From: Streptomyces lincolnensis
GTDB taxonomy: Bacteria > Actinomycetota > Actinomycetes > Streptomycetales > Streptomycetaceae
Direction: 5' to 3'
NCBI RefSeq assembly: GCF_021173675.1
Contig: NZ_JAIHON010000004.1
Coordinates: 310,001-374,000, forward strand
DNA length: 64,000 nucleotides
Shown: piece by piece, positions 1 through 6,957 of the stretch
Layout: every line of letters begins with the position of its first letter
How positions within the stretch are numbered: the first letter of the stretch is position 1
Notes under the pieces: model-generated
The model's database searches: none
What the model saw: only the letters and a program-made list of their open reading frames with translations
Told to the model about the DNA's origin: nothing
Made by a program: the position numbers and the translations under genes

Positions 1-429
1 GGACGGGGCGTCGGCGACGGCGGCCTGAACGGCGGCCTCGCGGGCCTGCGCGTACTCGATGACGGCCTGGCGGACACTGGCGTCGTTCACCGGACGCCAG
101 ACCCAGGCGGGGTGGGCCCCCGGCCGCTTCGGCGGAACCTGGTCCAGCTTGACGATCGTGGCGTTGCCGACGACCTTCTCCAGGTCGCGGGCGAGAAGGG
201 TCTGTTCGATCCGCATCCCCCTGTTGATCTCGGGGGAGTGGGCGGCCAGGGCCTCGGCGCTCTTGAAGACCGTCACGTCGCAGAGCGCGGAGTCCTTCGG
301 GCCGTTCGGGGTGGGGCGCTGCGCCTCGTAGGAGTTGACCTCGATCAGGAACGCCACCGCGTCCTTTACATCAGCGGGCTTGAACCAGCCGCCGCCAGCG
401 GTGGGGATCTCGACGAAGTTCAGGGTCAC
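1..429 (-). CDS. Conserved phage protein, partial (C-terminus outside window)
   Basis: The leftward reading frame begins at a GTG (429) preceded by GGAG at good spacing and runs off the window edge after about 143 codons. It starts MTLNFVEIPTAGGGWFKPAD and contains an acidic/aromatic central part and the motif HPAWVWRP. I do not recognise a catalytic motif. It is the last visible member of the leftward early cluster that also holds a PD-(D/E)XK nuclease, so a role in phage DNA replication or recombination (for instance a single-strand binding or accessory protein) is an inference from position only. Its start overlaps the stop of the small upstream gene by GTGA, indicating translational coupling. 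Confidence 0.75.
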   Translation of the reverse strand, partial: MTLNFVEIPTAGGGWFKPADVKDAVAFLIEVNSYEAQRPTPNGPKDSALCDVTVFKSAEALAAHSPEINRGMRIEQTLLARDLEKVVGNATIVKLDQVPPKRPGAHPAWVWRPVNDASVRQAVIEYAQAREAAVQAAVADAPS

Positions 430-551
430 TCGGTTTCTCCTTCGGTTTGGGTGTCATTGCGGTAGTAGGGGGTCGGCTCGGAGAGGCGCGGGGTGATGAC
501 GGAGCCCAGCGCGGAGACGACCAGGACAAGGGCGAGGATCACGGCGGGCAC
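426..551 (-). CDS. Small single-pass membrane protein, 41 aa
   Basis: A 41-codon frame starts at GTG (551), immediately after the stop of the gene ending at 556, and stops in a GTGA overlap with the next gene. Residues 2-18 (PAVILALVLVVSALGSV) form one hydrophobic helix; the remainder (PRLSEPTPYYRNDTQTEGE) is polar and acidic, so the expected topology is a short N-terminal anchor with a small soluble tail. The tight packing between two genes on the same strand and the clean membrane segment are the evidence that it is real. Function is unknown. Confidence 0.6.
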   Translation of the reverse strand: MPAVILALVLVVSALGSVITPRLSEPTPYYRNDTQTEGETE

Positions 552-555
552 GGCG

Positions 556-1044
556 TCACCCGTTCTTCAGGGCCCGACCGCGAGCCTTGTAGGCCGTCAT
601 CACGGCGGGGTCGGAGAACATCGCCTGGTTCGCCGCCCACAGCTTTTGCAGGTCGGCGATGCTGGCCTGCTTCTCGATCTCGCCGAGAATCCAGGCAGAC
701 GCGTTGCCGCTGGGCTGCTCGGGCTTCGCGGCCGAGGCGGTCGCCCATGGGTCATCCGCCGGAGCCTGGGTGGGAGTCTCCGAGATGATCCGGGCGTCGA
801 GGATCGAGGCGACGTTGCCCTTGCCGTGTGCGAGGTTCGTCGCGTTCACAACGAGGTCACTCACTGAAAGGCCGGTCTCATCTTTACACTCGAACCCGAA
901 GTAGTCGCAGATCAGTTCGCGGACCTGCCGAACAGAGCCACGGAAGACCGCCCAGGTGTCCTCGTAGCCCTTGCCGTACTTGATGGTGACGCCGATCGAG
1001 CCGTCCGCGTAGGACGTCACGAGTTCCGCCTGATCTGCTTTCAC
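556..1044 (-). CDS. Conserved actinophage protein of unknown function, 162 aa
   Basis: Starts at GTG (1044) behind a purine-rich AGGGAGAGA. The N-terminal ~80 residues look like a compact alpha/beta domain (GVTIKYGKGYEDTWAVFRG, then ELICDYFGF); a Pro/Ala-rich linker around residues 90-115 leads to a helical C-terminal tail (ADLQKLWAANQAMFSDPAV). The tail resembles short helical segments seen at the ends of phage single-strand binding or recombination accessory proteins, but I cannot assign it. Its place between a PD-(D/E)XK nuclease gene and the end of the leftward early cluster argues for DNA metabolism. Confidence 0.8.
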   Translation of the reverse strand: MKADQAELVTSYADGSIGVTIKYGKGYEDTWAVFRGSVRQVRELICDYFGFECKDETGLSVSDLVVNATNLAHGKGNVASILDARIISETPTQAPADDPWATASAAKPEQPSGNASAWILGEIEKQASIADLQKLWAANQAMFSDPAVMTAYKARGRALKNG

Positions 1045-1089
1045 TCTCTCTCCCTCTCTCTTGGTCCAAACTTAACACCTGTACCGGGG

Positions 1090-2022
1090 TTATGCAGCAT
1101 TCGTTTGCGTGACGCCGCTCACCCACGGGAGCATCGCCCCCTTGAGGGCGCGAGTCGCACGGATCTCCAGCGCCAGGCGCGCGGCGGCCCAACCGATCTC
1201 CAGGTCGACCCAGTGAAGCGTGCACTGGCCCGAGCCCGCAGGCAGGTTGATGATGATGCCCCACTTCTGGGACACCCCAGGTAGAGGTGCATACGCCACC
1301 GCGGCCTCTTCCGCCGGCACCTCGCGCTTCTTCCATGCCGCGAACGCCTTCTTGTCGGCCACGTCCACGGGGAAGCGGGTGTAGTCGTAGACCTCGCCGC
1401 GCGAGTACACGGCAAGCTGCATCGCCATCTTCAGGCGCCCGTACTTCGTCGCGCCCGTCTTCAGGTCCCCGATGAACAGGCCCTCGATGTGATTCCCGTC
1501 CGGGTCGGGCCCGGAGTATTCGAGGGTGCGGTCGAACGTGCCACCTGTGCGCAGCTCAGGTACGACGACGAACCTCTCCACCGCACGGACAGTGAAGGCG
1601 CTGGTCTCCGTCAGGTACGCGGCCATGTCGAGCTGGTCGCGCACGGATGTTCCTGCGGGAAGCGGTTCACCACGGTCGACGTACTCCGACAGCGTGTGCA
1701 GGTGGGTGCCCTTCTCCCGCTTTACGTTGGCTCCGGCGATGTCCTGCGCCTGGTCGGCAAGTTGGTTCAGCCTGCGTTTGTCGGCCGGGTCCTCCGGGTC
1801 GAGCTGTCGCACCACGTCGAGGAGGCCGGGGCGCCTGGCGGCGCCGATGAGGGTGTTACGCGACTTCCAGTCGGACAGCGCGCTTTTGTCCTCGATGCAG
1901 TCGATGAAGGTCGTCGTACGGGTCAGGGGGACGGGCTTGCCTCCCTCCTTCGGTACGACGAGGGGGCGGTCCCATCCGTCGCGGGGGACGGTCGGTTCGG
2001 GCGTCAGGTCGACAATGTTCAA
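1090..2022 (-). CDS. PD-(D/E)XK (Cas4/RecB-like) nuclease, 310 aa
   Basis: Residues 161-164 (GTFD), 186-189 (DLKT) and 202-206 (QLAVY) give the order D ... DxK ... QxxxY expected of the RecB/Cas4 branch of PD-(D/E)XK nucleases; GTHLH at 105-109 fits the upstream helical motif. Such enzymes are phage exonucleases or recombination nucleases. I see no four-Cys iron-sulfur cluster, so it is not a full Cas4. The TTG start at 2022 overlaps the stop of the preceding gene (TTGA), so the two are translationally coupled. Transcription most likely comes from the promoter at about 2,485-2,513. Confidence 0.8.
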   Translation of the reverse strand: MNIVDLTPEPTVPRDGWDRPLVVPKEGGKPVPLTRTTTFIDCIEDKSALSDWKSRNTLIGAARRPGLLDVVRQLDPEDPADKRRLNQLADQAQDIAGANVKREKGTHLHTLSEYVDRGEPLPAGTSVRDQLDMAAYLTETSAFTVRAVERFVVVPELRTGGTFDRTLEYSGPDPDGNHIEGLFIGDLKTGATKYGRLKMAMQLAVYSRGEVYDYTRFPVDVADKKAFAAWKKREVPAEEAAVAYAPLPGVSQKWGIIINLPAGSGQCTLHWVDLEIGWAAARLALEIRATRALKGAMLPWVSGVTQTNAA

Positions 2023-2444
2023 GCGATGGTCTCCGTGTCGTTGTCAGTCTCGAAGGGGTCTTCAGGGTCGATCGGCACCAGCCAGAAGCGGACCGAATCG
2101 TCGTCGAGAAGCTCGGGTTCGGCTTCGTCCTCGTCCAGCGGCTCCAGTCCGAAGAGTCGGAGCAAGGTCAGGGCCCTTCGCATGCAGGCAGGCGGAGTGT
2201 CAGGCCGGACGATCAGGGCGCAGTCCCAGTCGGCGGGGTCTCCCGCGAGGGACATACCAGTTGGTAGGGCAATCTTGCTACCTGCCAGTACGTGTTCGTC
2301 GGTGCCGCACTTGCTGAGTGCGTACAGGTCAGGCAGTCCAGGTTCATGCGGTACGTCCTCCTTGTCGCGGACGTACAGGCACTTCGTGCCGCAGCCAGGC
2401 AGCGACTTCACACCCTCAGCCCGCATCATCCCCATCATCGGCAT
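2019..2444 (-). CDS. Hypothetical phage protein, 141 aa
   Basis: First gene of the leftward early cluster. I chose the ATG at 2444 because AGGGGGGCC precedes it at ribosome-binding distance; an ATG at 2468 lies inside the operator-like repeat and has no such site. The N-terminus is methionine-rich (MPMMGMM), followed by CGTKCLYVRDK and a second Cys (ALSKCGTDEH), which could bind metal or simply be structural. The C-terminus is strongly acidic (EPLDEDEAEPELLDDD). No family recognised. The stop overlaps the TTG start of the nuclease gene. Confidence 0.7.
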   Translation of the reverse strand: MPMMGMMRAEGVKSLPGCGTKCLYVRDKEDVPHEPGLPDLYALSKCGTDEHVLAGSKIALPTGMSLAGDPADWDCALIVRPDTPPACMRRALTLLRLFGLEPLDEDEAEPELLDDDSVRFWLVPIDPEDPFETDNDTETIA

Positions 2445-2458
2445 AGTGGGCCCCCCTG

Positions 2459-2513
2459 GTGTAAACATTGCACTTACGGGGACCTTTTTACGTGGGCCCC
2501 TCACACGTGTCAA
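2459..2513 (-). promoter_or_regulatory. Leftward early promoter with operator-like repeat
   Basis: On the minus strand TTGACA (2513-2508) is separated by exactly 17 bp from TAAAAA (2490-2485), a strong sigma-70/HrdB-like arrangement. Transcription would start near 2,478. A copy of the prophage's 13-bp repeat (TAAACATTGCACT, plus orientation, 2462-2474) lies across the initial transcribed region, where a bound repressor would block initiation or clearance. The gene starts at 2444. Confidence 0.6.
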
Positions 2514-2624
2514 CCGATTGTGTCCGCGTGCTCACCCGTCGGACACCCAAGTGGAAGCGCTCTCTCCACCGGACGTTCACACTATCCAGCCGCAGGTCAG
2601 GGGCCTATGCGACTTCAGGATGAG

Positions 2625-2652
2625 AAAACCCCCCGTCAAGTCAGACGGGGGG
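2625..2652 (-). terminator. Intrinsic terminator after the repressor-like gene
   Basis: CCCCCCGTC (2629-2637) and GACGGGGGG (2644-2652) form a 9-bp stem with a 6-nt loop; on the minus strand it is followed by TTTT. It lies 32 bp past the stop of the gene ending at 2684. No gene is seen between here and the promoter at 2,513. Confidence 0.8.
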
Positions 2653-2683
2653 CGGATTCGAACGGGAATCGAACAAGGGCAAG

Positions 2684-3133
2684 CTAGTCACGGGCCTGGT
2701 TGCCGGTCTTGGTCTCGGGCTCGCGGATCAGGTCGGCGTCCTTCTCCTCGCGCGGGACATAGAAGAAGCCGTCCGGGGTCTCCTCGTCGTAGTGCACGAC
2801 GAGGTTGTCCTCTTTGAGGAAGGCCTTCCAGTTCGTCAGCTTCCTCGCGTCGTCGGGGCTGAGTGTGCGCCCGGCTCGTAGTCGAGCCTCGGCGCGAAGC
2901 ATCATCACCGGGTATAGGTGTCGATGCTCCTCGTTCACCTTCCAGGGGATCAGGGCATCGTCGCGGAGATTGCGCCGGTCAAGGCCCTTCCGCCGGCGGA
3001 ACGCGGCCCACATCGGGATCGTGGTCTCGATGTTGTAGTGCTCCAGGTAGTACGCCTGCATCCACTCGTAGGTCCGGCCTTCTTCGAACCAGCGCTTAAC
3101 TTCTTCTTCGTCCTGGATCTTCCGGGCACCCAT
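2684..3133 (-). CDS. Candidate DNA-binding immunity regulator, 149 aa
   Basis: Small basic/acidic helical protein. The first half (residues 5-55) reads as an HTH-like unit: EEVKRWFEEGRTYEWMQ, then TIPMWAAFRRRKGLDRRNLR, a basic recognition-helix-like stretch. From memory, proteins of this type in actinophages are often labelled immunity repressor or HTH protein, but no cI-like domain is evident. Context supports a regulator: it is a single leftward gene with its own terminator, divergent from a rightward operon, and it sits beside an early promoter carrying an operator-like repeat. No other obvious repressor exists in the window. Alternative: a conserved phage DNA-binding protein with a non-immunity role. 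Confidence 0.55.
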   Translation of the reverse strand: MGARKIQDEEEVKRWFEEGRTYEWMQAYYLEHYNIETTIPMWAAFRRRKGLDRRNLRDDALIPWKVNEEHRHLYPVMMLRAEARLRAGRTLSPDDARKLTNWKAFLKEDNLVVHYDEETPDGFFYVPREEKDADLIREPETKTGNQARD

Positions 3134-3338
3134 GTGTCCCTCATCTGTGACGGTCGCCTCAATTAGGTAGACGAGTACAACCCTGTAGCTGACGACGTAA
3201 AGGTTGACCCACAGTGCACCAACATGTCAAGCTGTGACCGGACGGCGGCGCCGTCCTCTCAAGTAAACACAAATGAACAGGTGACCCCGGCGGTGCTACC
3301 AACACCCCGGGGTCTGGCACCAGGAGCTAGCACTCCCA
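3134..3338. promoter_or_regulatory. Divergent control region
   Basis: 205 bp between the candidate repressor gene (leftward) and the rightward operon starting at 3339. It contains TAAAGGTTGACCC (3198-3210), a match to the prophage 13-bp repeat, a looser relative AAGTAAACACAAATG near 3261, a minus-strand TTGACA (3230-3225), and a short GC hairpin GGACGGC/GCCGTCC (about 3239-3255). This is the arrangement expected of an operator region for autoregulation, but no complete promoter pair is obvious in either direction. Confidence 0.45.
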
Positions 3339-4304
3339 ATGCAGATTCATCGTATCCCGACGCATGAGCGGGACTTCGTGATCATCGCCAATAAGGCGAT
3401 CCAGGACCCGCGCATCTCTCACACGGCGCGCGGCATCCTCGCCCTTGTCCTGTCCCTGCCCAGCGGGGTCAAGGAGAACGTTCGCACACTCTCGGACAAC
3501 TACCCGCAGGGCCGATCCGCGGTGGCTAAGGCCGTCAAGGAACTGCGCGAGTTCGGGTACTGGGTGACCAAGACCGCCCGCGACGAGGAGACGGCTCAGA
3601 TCGTCTCGACCGTGGACGTGTACGAGCAGCCGAACTTGGCCTCCGCTCCGGTTCCCACCCGTCCGGTCACCGGCCGTGCGGCTACTCGCAAGGCGGGAAC
3701 GTCCCCTTACGGGGAAAAGGGTCCTTCAAAGGACGGGGAAAAGAACCCTCCCTCCCCTCCGGCTGAGCCCGGCCGGGACGAGTCCGCGCCGAGTGGGGCC
3801 GACGAGAGGGAGGGCTCCAGCGAGAAGCAGGACCAGGACAACAGGCAGGCCGCCGAGGCTGCCCGCATCCTGCGCCGCTTCGCTGCGATCGACACCCGCC
3901 TGAAGCTGTCCGATCGGCAGGCGAACAAGCTTGTCCCGCAGGTCGCCGACTGGCTCGACCGTGGAGCCACCATCGCGGAGATCACCGATGCCGTGACCCA
4001 GGGCCTCCCGCCGAAGGTCTACTCCGCCGGACGCTTGATCGCCGACCGCCTCGACCGCAAGCGCCCGGACCGCAAGCGCAAGTGGAAGACGTACGCGGAC
4101 TGCTCCGGCCGCTGCGGAGGACTCCTCCCCGCAGGCCAGGAGACGGGCATCTGCGCCGACTGCGCCCTCGGCACCACCACGTACTTCGAGATCGACTGCG
4201 CCTCTGGCGAGATCACCGAGGCCCCGGCCGTCCCTGCGGCAGAGCCACTGATCGGCGGCCCCAACGCCGACTGGCGTGCCGCCCGCGCCGCCCTGCGCGC
4301 CTGA
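3339..4304 (+). CDS. Helix-turn-helix domain protein, 321 aa
   Basis: The N-terminal ~95 residues match the winged-helix domain common in Streptomyces and its mobile elements: MQIHRIPTHERDFVIIANKA, then ARGILALVLSLPSG and SAVAKAVKELREFGYW. A low-complexity Pro/Glu/Ser linker (about 100-175) leads to a second helical part, and the C-terminus has a CxxRC/CxxC zinc-ribbon-like pair (ADCSGRCGG, GICADCALG). Domain order resembles replication-initiation or plasmid-type DNA-binding proteins. It is the first gene of a rightward group with the DUF2637-like gene and a basic zinc-ribbon protein. Role inferred: DNA-binding regulator or replication-associated protein. Confidence 0.75.
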   Translation: MQIHRIPTHERDFVIIANKAIQDPRISHTARGILALVLSLPSGVKENVRTLSDNYPQGRSAVAKAVKELREFGYWVTKTARDEETAQIVSTVDVYEQPNLASAPVPTRPVTGRAATRKAGTSPYGEKGPSKDGEKNPPSPPAEPGRDESAPSGADEREGSSEKQDQDNRQAAEAARILRRFAAIDTRLKLSDRQANKLVPQVADWLDRGATIAEITDAVTQGLPPKVYSAGRLIADRLDRKRPDRKRKWKTYADCSGRCGGLLPAGQETGICADCALGTTTYFEIDCASGEITEAPAVPAAEPLIGGPNADWRAARAALRA

Positions 4305-4348
4305 CGGCCCCCTCAACCTCACCCCGCACACCCTTGAAAGGCACAGCT

Positions 4349-5029
4349 ATGCCCGCGCACTCCCGCCTGCCCTGGTACGCCTACGTCGTCGGCGGCCTGG
4401 TCCTCGTCGTCGCCTTGGCCATGTCTGCCCCCGGCGAGTACCAGCTCGCCCGCGCCGCCGGATGGGGTGACTGGGTCGCTGCCGGCATGCCGGTCTGTAT
4501 GTCGGTCTACACCGCCTTCGCGGTCTGGTTCGTCGAGACTCGGCGCAAGGGAGAGAAGGGCCGGGGGACGGCTGTAGTCGGCGCCGTCCTGGCCCTGGCC
4601 ATGACCCTTTCCGGGCAGGTCGTCGCCCACTGGATCTCGGCCGGGTACATGCAGTCGTCCATGGCGCTGACCGCCGCCGTCTCCTCGGTCCCCTCGATCG
4701 TCGTCGGACACGTCGCACACATGATCATCCGCGCTGCCCGCCGCGACGTGATCGAGGCCGCGCAGGTCGTCGAGCACCAGGACCAGGACGCCGAGCCGGT
4801 TCAGCCAACCCTCGACGGCACCGAGCCGCCGGTCGACGAGGTGGCCAAGCGCCGCGCCCGTCGCCGCCCTGGCCGCCCGACCCCCACCCTCGACGAGATC
4901 AAGGAGGCCGCGAAGACCCTGACCGCGCAGGGCCGCGAGGTCAACGGGCCCGCCCTGGCCCAAGTCATGGGCCGCTCCCGCCGCACCGGCACCCGCTACC
5001 TCGACAGGCTCAACGAGACCACCGCCTGA
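4349..5029 (+). CDS. DUF2637-like membrane protein with DNA-binding tail, 226 aa
   Basis: Four hydrophobic segments occupy roughly residues 8-25, 40-62, 75-95 and 108-130 (for example YAYVVGGLVLVVALAMSAP). The soluble C-terminus is basic (AKRRARRRPGRP) and ends in a small helical domain (LDEIKEAAKTLTAQGREV ... GRSRRTGTRYLDRLNE) that looks like an HTH. This matches the DUF2637/Spd-like proteins found on actinomycete plasmids and integrative elements, where they are linked to transfer or replication. It lies 44 bp after the HTH gene with GAAAGG as ribosome-binding site. Confidence 0.7.
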   Translation: MPAHSRLPWYAYVVGGLVLVVALAMSAPGEYQLARAAGWGDWVAAGMPVCMSVYTAFAVWFVETRRKGEKGRGTAVVGAVLALAMTLSGQVVAHWISAGYMQSSMALTAAVSSVPSIVVGHVAHMIIRAARRDVIEAAQVVEHQDQDAEPVQPTLDGTEPPVDEVAKRRARRRPGRPTPTLDEIKEAAKTLTAQGREVNGPALAQVMGRSRRTGTRYLDRLNETTA

Positions 5030-5052
5030 CAACGACAACCCGCGCGCCCGCT

Positions 5053-5088
5053 CATGGGGGACAATCTCAACAGCGAGAGTCCCCCATG
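5053..5088. repeat. Perfect 10-bp inverted repeat / hairpin
   Basis: CATGGGGGAC (5053-5062) and GTCCCCCATG (5079-5088) are perfectly complementary, with a nested TCTC/GAGA pair between them. The element sits between the stop at 5029 and the start at 5106. There is no U-tract, so an operator or 5' leader structure is more likely than a terminator. Confidence 0.6.
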
Positions 5089-5105
5089 TGCGAGGTAGCG
5101 GAGGA

Positions 5106-5489
5106 ATGGACGTAACGATCACCGTGCGCGTGTGCGACAGATGCAAGGACCGAGGCAAGCCCGCTACCCGCTACAGCCTCAAGCCCGATGGGGGCGAGTC
5201 CGTGACCCGCGACCTGTGCGACGAGGACGCGGCCCCAGTGCTCGCCGTCTTCGACCTGGCCGTCAGCGAAGACAGCGAGCCCGAGCCTGTTGTGACCGAG
5301 GCGAGGCCCCCGGCACAGAGGACGGCGTCAGCCAAGAAGACGACCGCCAAGAAGACGACTGCGAAGAAGACCACCACCGGGACGGCTGCCGAGGAGGTCG
5401 CGGCCAAACCCCGCAGGCGAGGCCGGACCCCGGTCAAGACCATCGCGGAGATCGAAGCATCGAAGAGGGCCGCCGCCGAGCAGTCCTGA
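5106..5489 (+). CDS. Zinc-ribbon protein with Lys/Ala/Thr histone-like tail, 127 aa
   Basis: The N-terminal domain begins MDVTITVRVCDRCKDRGKPA and has a further Cys (RDLCDED), suggesting a small zinc-binding fold. Residues ~75-100 are a repeat of KKTTA units (three in a row), followed by KPRRRGRTPVKTIAEIEASK. Such Lys-rich tails occur in nucleoid-associated, Lsr2/H1-like actinobacterial proteins. I chose ATG 5106 with GAGGT about 9 nt upstream; a GTG at 5088 overlaps the inverted repeat. It is convergent with the holin-like gene and shares a bidirectional terminator with it. Role as a DNA-compacting or silencing protein is inference. Confidence 0.7.
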   Translation: MDVTITVRVCDRCKDRGKPATRYSLKPDGGESVTRDLCDEDAAPVLAVFDLAVSEDSEPEPVVTEARPPAQRTASAKKTTAKKTTAKKTTTGTAAEEVAAKPRRRGRTPVKTIAEIEASKRAAAEQS

Positions 5490-5496
5490 CACGCAG

Positions 5497-5542
5497 AAAG
5501 CGCCCCCCTGCGAGCCGGTGAAGGCCAACAGGGGGGCGCTTT
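5497..5542. terminator. Bidirectional terminator between convergent genes
   Basis: AAAGCGCCCCCCTG (5497-5510) pairs with CAGGGGGGCGCTTT (5529-5542), a 14-bp stem with an 18-nt loop, A-rich on the left and T-rich on the right. It separates the rightward gene ending at 5489 from the leftward lysis genes ending at 5544. Confidence 0.85.
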
Positions 5543-5543
5543 G

Positions 5544-5753
5544 CTATCCGGCCTCGCCAGAGTCCGGGCGGTCGACGAGGCCAAGTGAGGTGGCTATCTG
5601 GACGATCAGCGCGACCTCGGGCTTGTCCGCGTATACGACGGCCGCGACGCTCACGATCACGCCCACGGCCGAGAGAACGGCCGCGACGCGCGAGCGGTAG
5701 CGAACGGGCAGGACGGACACGAGAAGAGACGCGGGGCGACGGTGCTTGCTCAT
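5544..5753 (-). CDS. Small membrane protein, probable holin, 69 aa
   Basis: Begins MSKHRRPASLLVSVLPVRYR; residues ~22-42 (VAAVLSAVGVIVSVAAVVYA) and ~47-60 (VALIVQIATSLGLV) give one clear and one weaker membrane helix, with a basic N-terminus and acidic tail. The ATG overlaps the endolysin stop (ATGA), the usual tight coupling in phage lysis cassettes. Holin assignment rests on size, membrane segments and position beside the endolysin gene; the other membrane protein upstream of the endolysin (6604-6957) is an alternative or partner. Confidence 0.6.
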   Translation of the reverse strand: MSKHRRPASLLVSVLPVRYRSRVAAVLSAVGVIVSVAAVVYADKPEVALIVQIATSLGLVDRPDSGEAG

Positions 5754-6538
5754 CGGCGGCCCGCCTGCTTCTGGAGAGCGATGAAGCCCTGCGGCCCGAT
5801 CTTCGGGTCGTGCAGGACGCTGCGGTACTTCGGGTTGCGGTCGTGGAAGCGGGCCACAGCGCGCTGAGTCTCCGGTCCGTACAGGTTGGTGTACGCCCCC
5901 TTGATCGGGCCGTAACCGGCCTTCACGAGAAGCTGCTGAAGCTCCTTGACCTGAGCGTGCCGGGTGCCCGGCTTCACCTTCGGGGACAGGGCCACGATCT
6001 TCGAGGCGGGCTTGGGCTCCGCCGGCTTCGAGGTGGAGGGCTTCTCCGCACTCTTCGGGGCGGGCATTCCGGCCTGCACCCAGGCGTATAGGTGGACGCC
6101 GGGGCAGGCGGTCGCGAAGCCGTCCTTGTGGCCCCGCTTCGCCAGGGTCCGGCCGGTCCGCTTGCACGCCTCGTCGTACAGCGCGCGGACGCTCGCGAGG
6201 GACTTGTCGCTCGGCTTCTGGTCACCACCGATCGCGACGTACACGCCGAACCCAGAGACGTTGTGGTTGGGGCAGTGGGCGCCCTGAAGGTTCCAGCCCC
6301 GGCCCTCGTAGATGGTCCCGGCCTGGTCGACCATGAAGTTGTAGCCGGTGCCGGCCCAGCCCTGGCCGACGTGGATCTTCTCGACCTCGCGCGGGACAGC
6401 AACGCCGGTCGAGTGGGCGGGGACACCGCCGTGGTAGTGGACGAAGAACTCGGTTCGCCGGGACAGCGGGACGGAGTCCGGGACACCGTTCCACGGCTTC
6501 GCGCCCCAGCTCTTACGGGAGACGATCGAGACAGACAG
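5750..6538 (-). CDS. Endolysin: N-acetylmuramoyl-L-alanine amidase with peptidoglycan-binding domain
   Basis: The N-terminal amidase_2/PGRP domain shows the zinc-site pattern: an early His (TEFFVHYHGG) and a late His/Cys pair (RGHKDGFATACPG). A Pro/Lys linker leads to a C-terminal peptidoglycan-binding_1 domain (RHAQVKELQQLLVKAGYG ... YGPETQRAVARFHDR). It would cleave the lactyl-Ala bond of peptidoglycan at lysis. Start is uncertain: GGAGG precedes a CTG at 6538 at ideal distance (SVSIVSRKSWGAKPW follows), while a TTG at 6562 lies upstream of that site and inside a terminator. Preceded by a terminator, followed by the holin-like gene in an ATGA overlap. Confidence 0.9.
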   Translation of the reverse strand: MSVSIVSRKSWGAKPWNGVPDSVPLSRRTEFFVHYHGGVPAHSTGVAVPREVEKIHVGQGWAGTGYNFMVDQAGTIYEGRGWNLQGAHCPNHNVSGFGVYVAIGGDQKPSDKSLASVRALYDEACKRTGRTLAKRGHKDGFATACPGVHLYAWVQAGMPAPKSAEKPSTSKPAEPKPASKIVALSPKVKPGTRHAQVKELQQLLVKAGYGPIKGAYTNLYGPETQRAVARFHDRNPKYRSVLHDPKIGPQGFIALQKQAGRR

Positions 6539-6560
6539 GGGACATACCTCCGGGCATGGC

Positions 6561-6584
6561 AAAGGCCCCGCACTCGGCGGGGCC
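6561..6584 (-). terminator. Intrinsic terminator before the endolysin gene
   Basis: GGCCCCGC (6564-6571) and GCGGGGCC (6577-6584) form an 8-bp stem with a 5-nt loop; on the minus strand it is followed by TTT. It lies between the membrane protein gene (stop 6604) and the endolysin start, so tail and lysis transcripts may be separable. Confidence 0.7.
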
Positions 6585-6603
6585 CAGGGGACAGAAAGGG
6601 GGG

Positions 6604-6957
6604 TCAGTTGTCCCGAGGGACAGAGACAGAGATGTGGGAGTCGAGGCGCTCGGCGACGGCCAGGCGCTCGATGCGTTCGTGGGACAGCTCGGCGCGCAAC
6701 TCGCGGATGTCCCGGCTGTGTTCGGCCTGGCCTTCGAGGACCCGATCGAGTCCCGCGATGACCCGGTCAAGGTCGTCTCGCAGGTTCGTCGCGTGGGTGT
6801 TGGAGACTTGCTCGCGGGCCTCCTGCGCGTGTTCGCGCACTTCGGCAAGGGCCGTCCCCTGCCGCCTCACCAGCTCGACGAGGACGCCGACCAGGGCCAC
6901 CGTGACCGCTCCGCCGGCGGTGACGACCGCGGCTTGAACAGAGGGGTCAATATTCAA
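6604..6957 (-). CDS. Membrane-anchored coiled-coil protein, 117 aa (holin-like / DUF2746-like)
   Basis: Starts at a TTG whose last two bases and the next A form the stop of the tail-fibre gene (TTGA), with GAGGAG upstream. Residues ~8-28 (AAVVTAGGAVTVALVGVLVE) are a single membrane helix; the rest is a long charged helix (EVREHAQEAREQVSN, then DRVIAGLDRVLEGQAEHSRD) ending in SVPRDN. Proteins of this layout sit in many actinophage lysis cassettes and are annotated as membrane proteins or DUF2746; a holin or spanin-like role is inferred from position between tail fibre and endolysin. Confidence 0.7.
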   Translation of the reverse strand: MNIDPSVQAAVVTAGGAVTVALVGVLVELVRRQGTALAEVREHAQEAREQVSNTHATNLRDDLDRVIAGLDRVLEGQAEHSRDIRELRAELSHERIERLAVAERLDSHISVSVPRDN

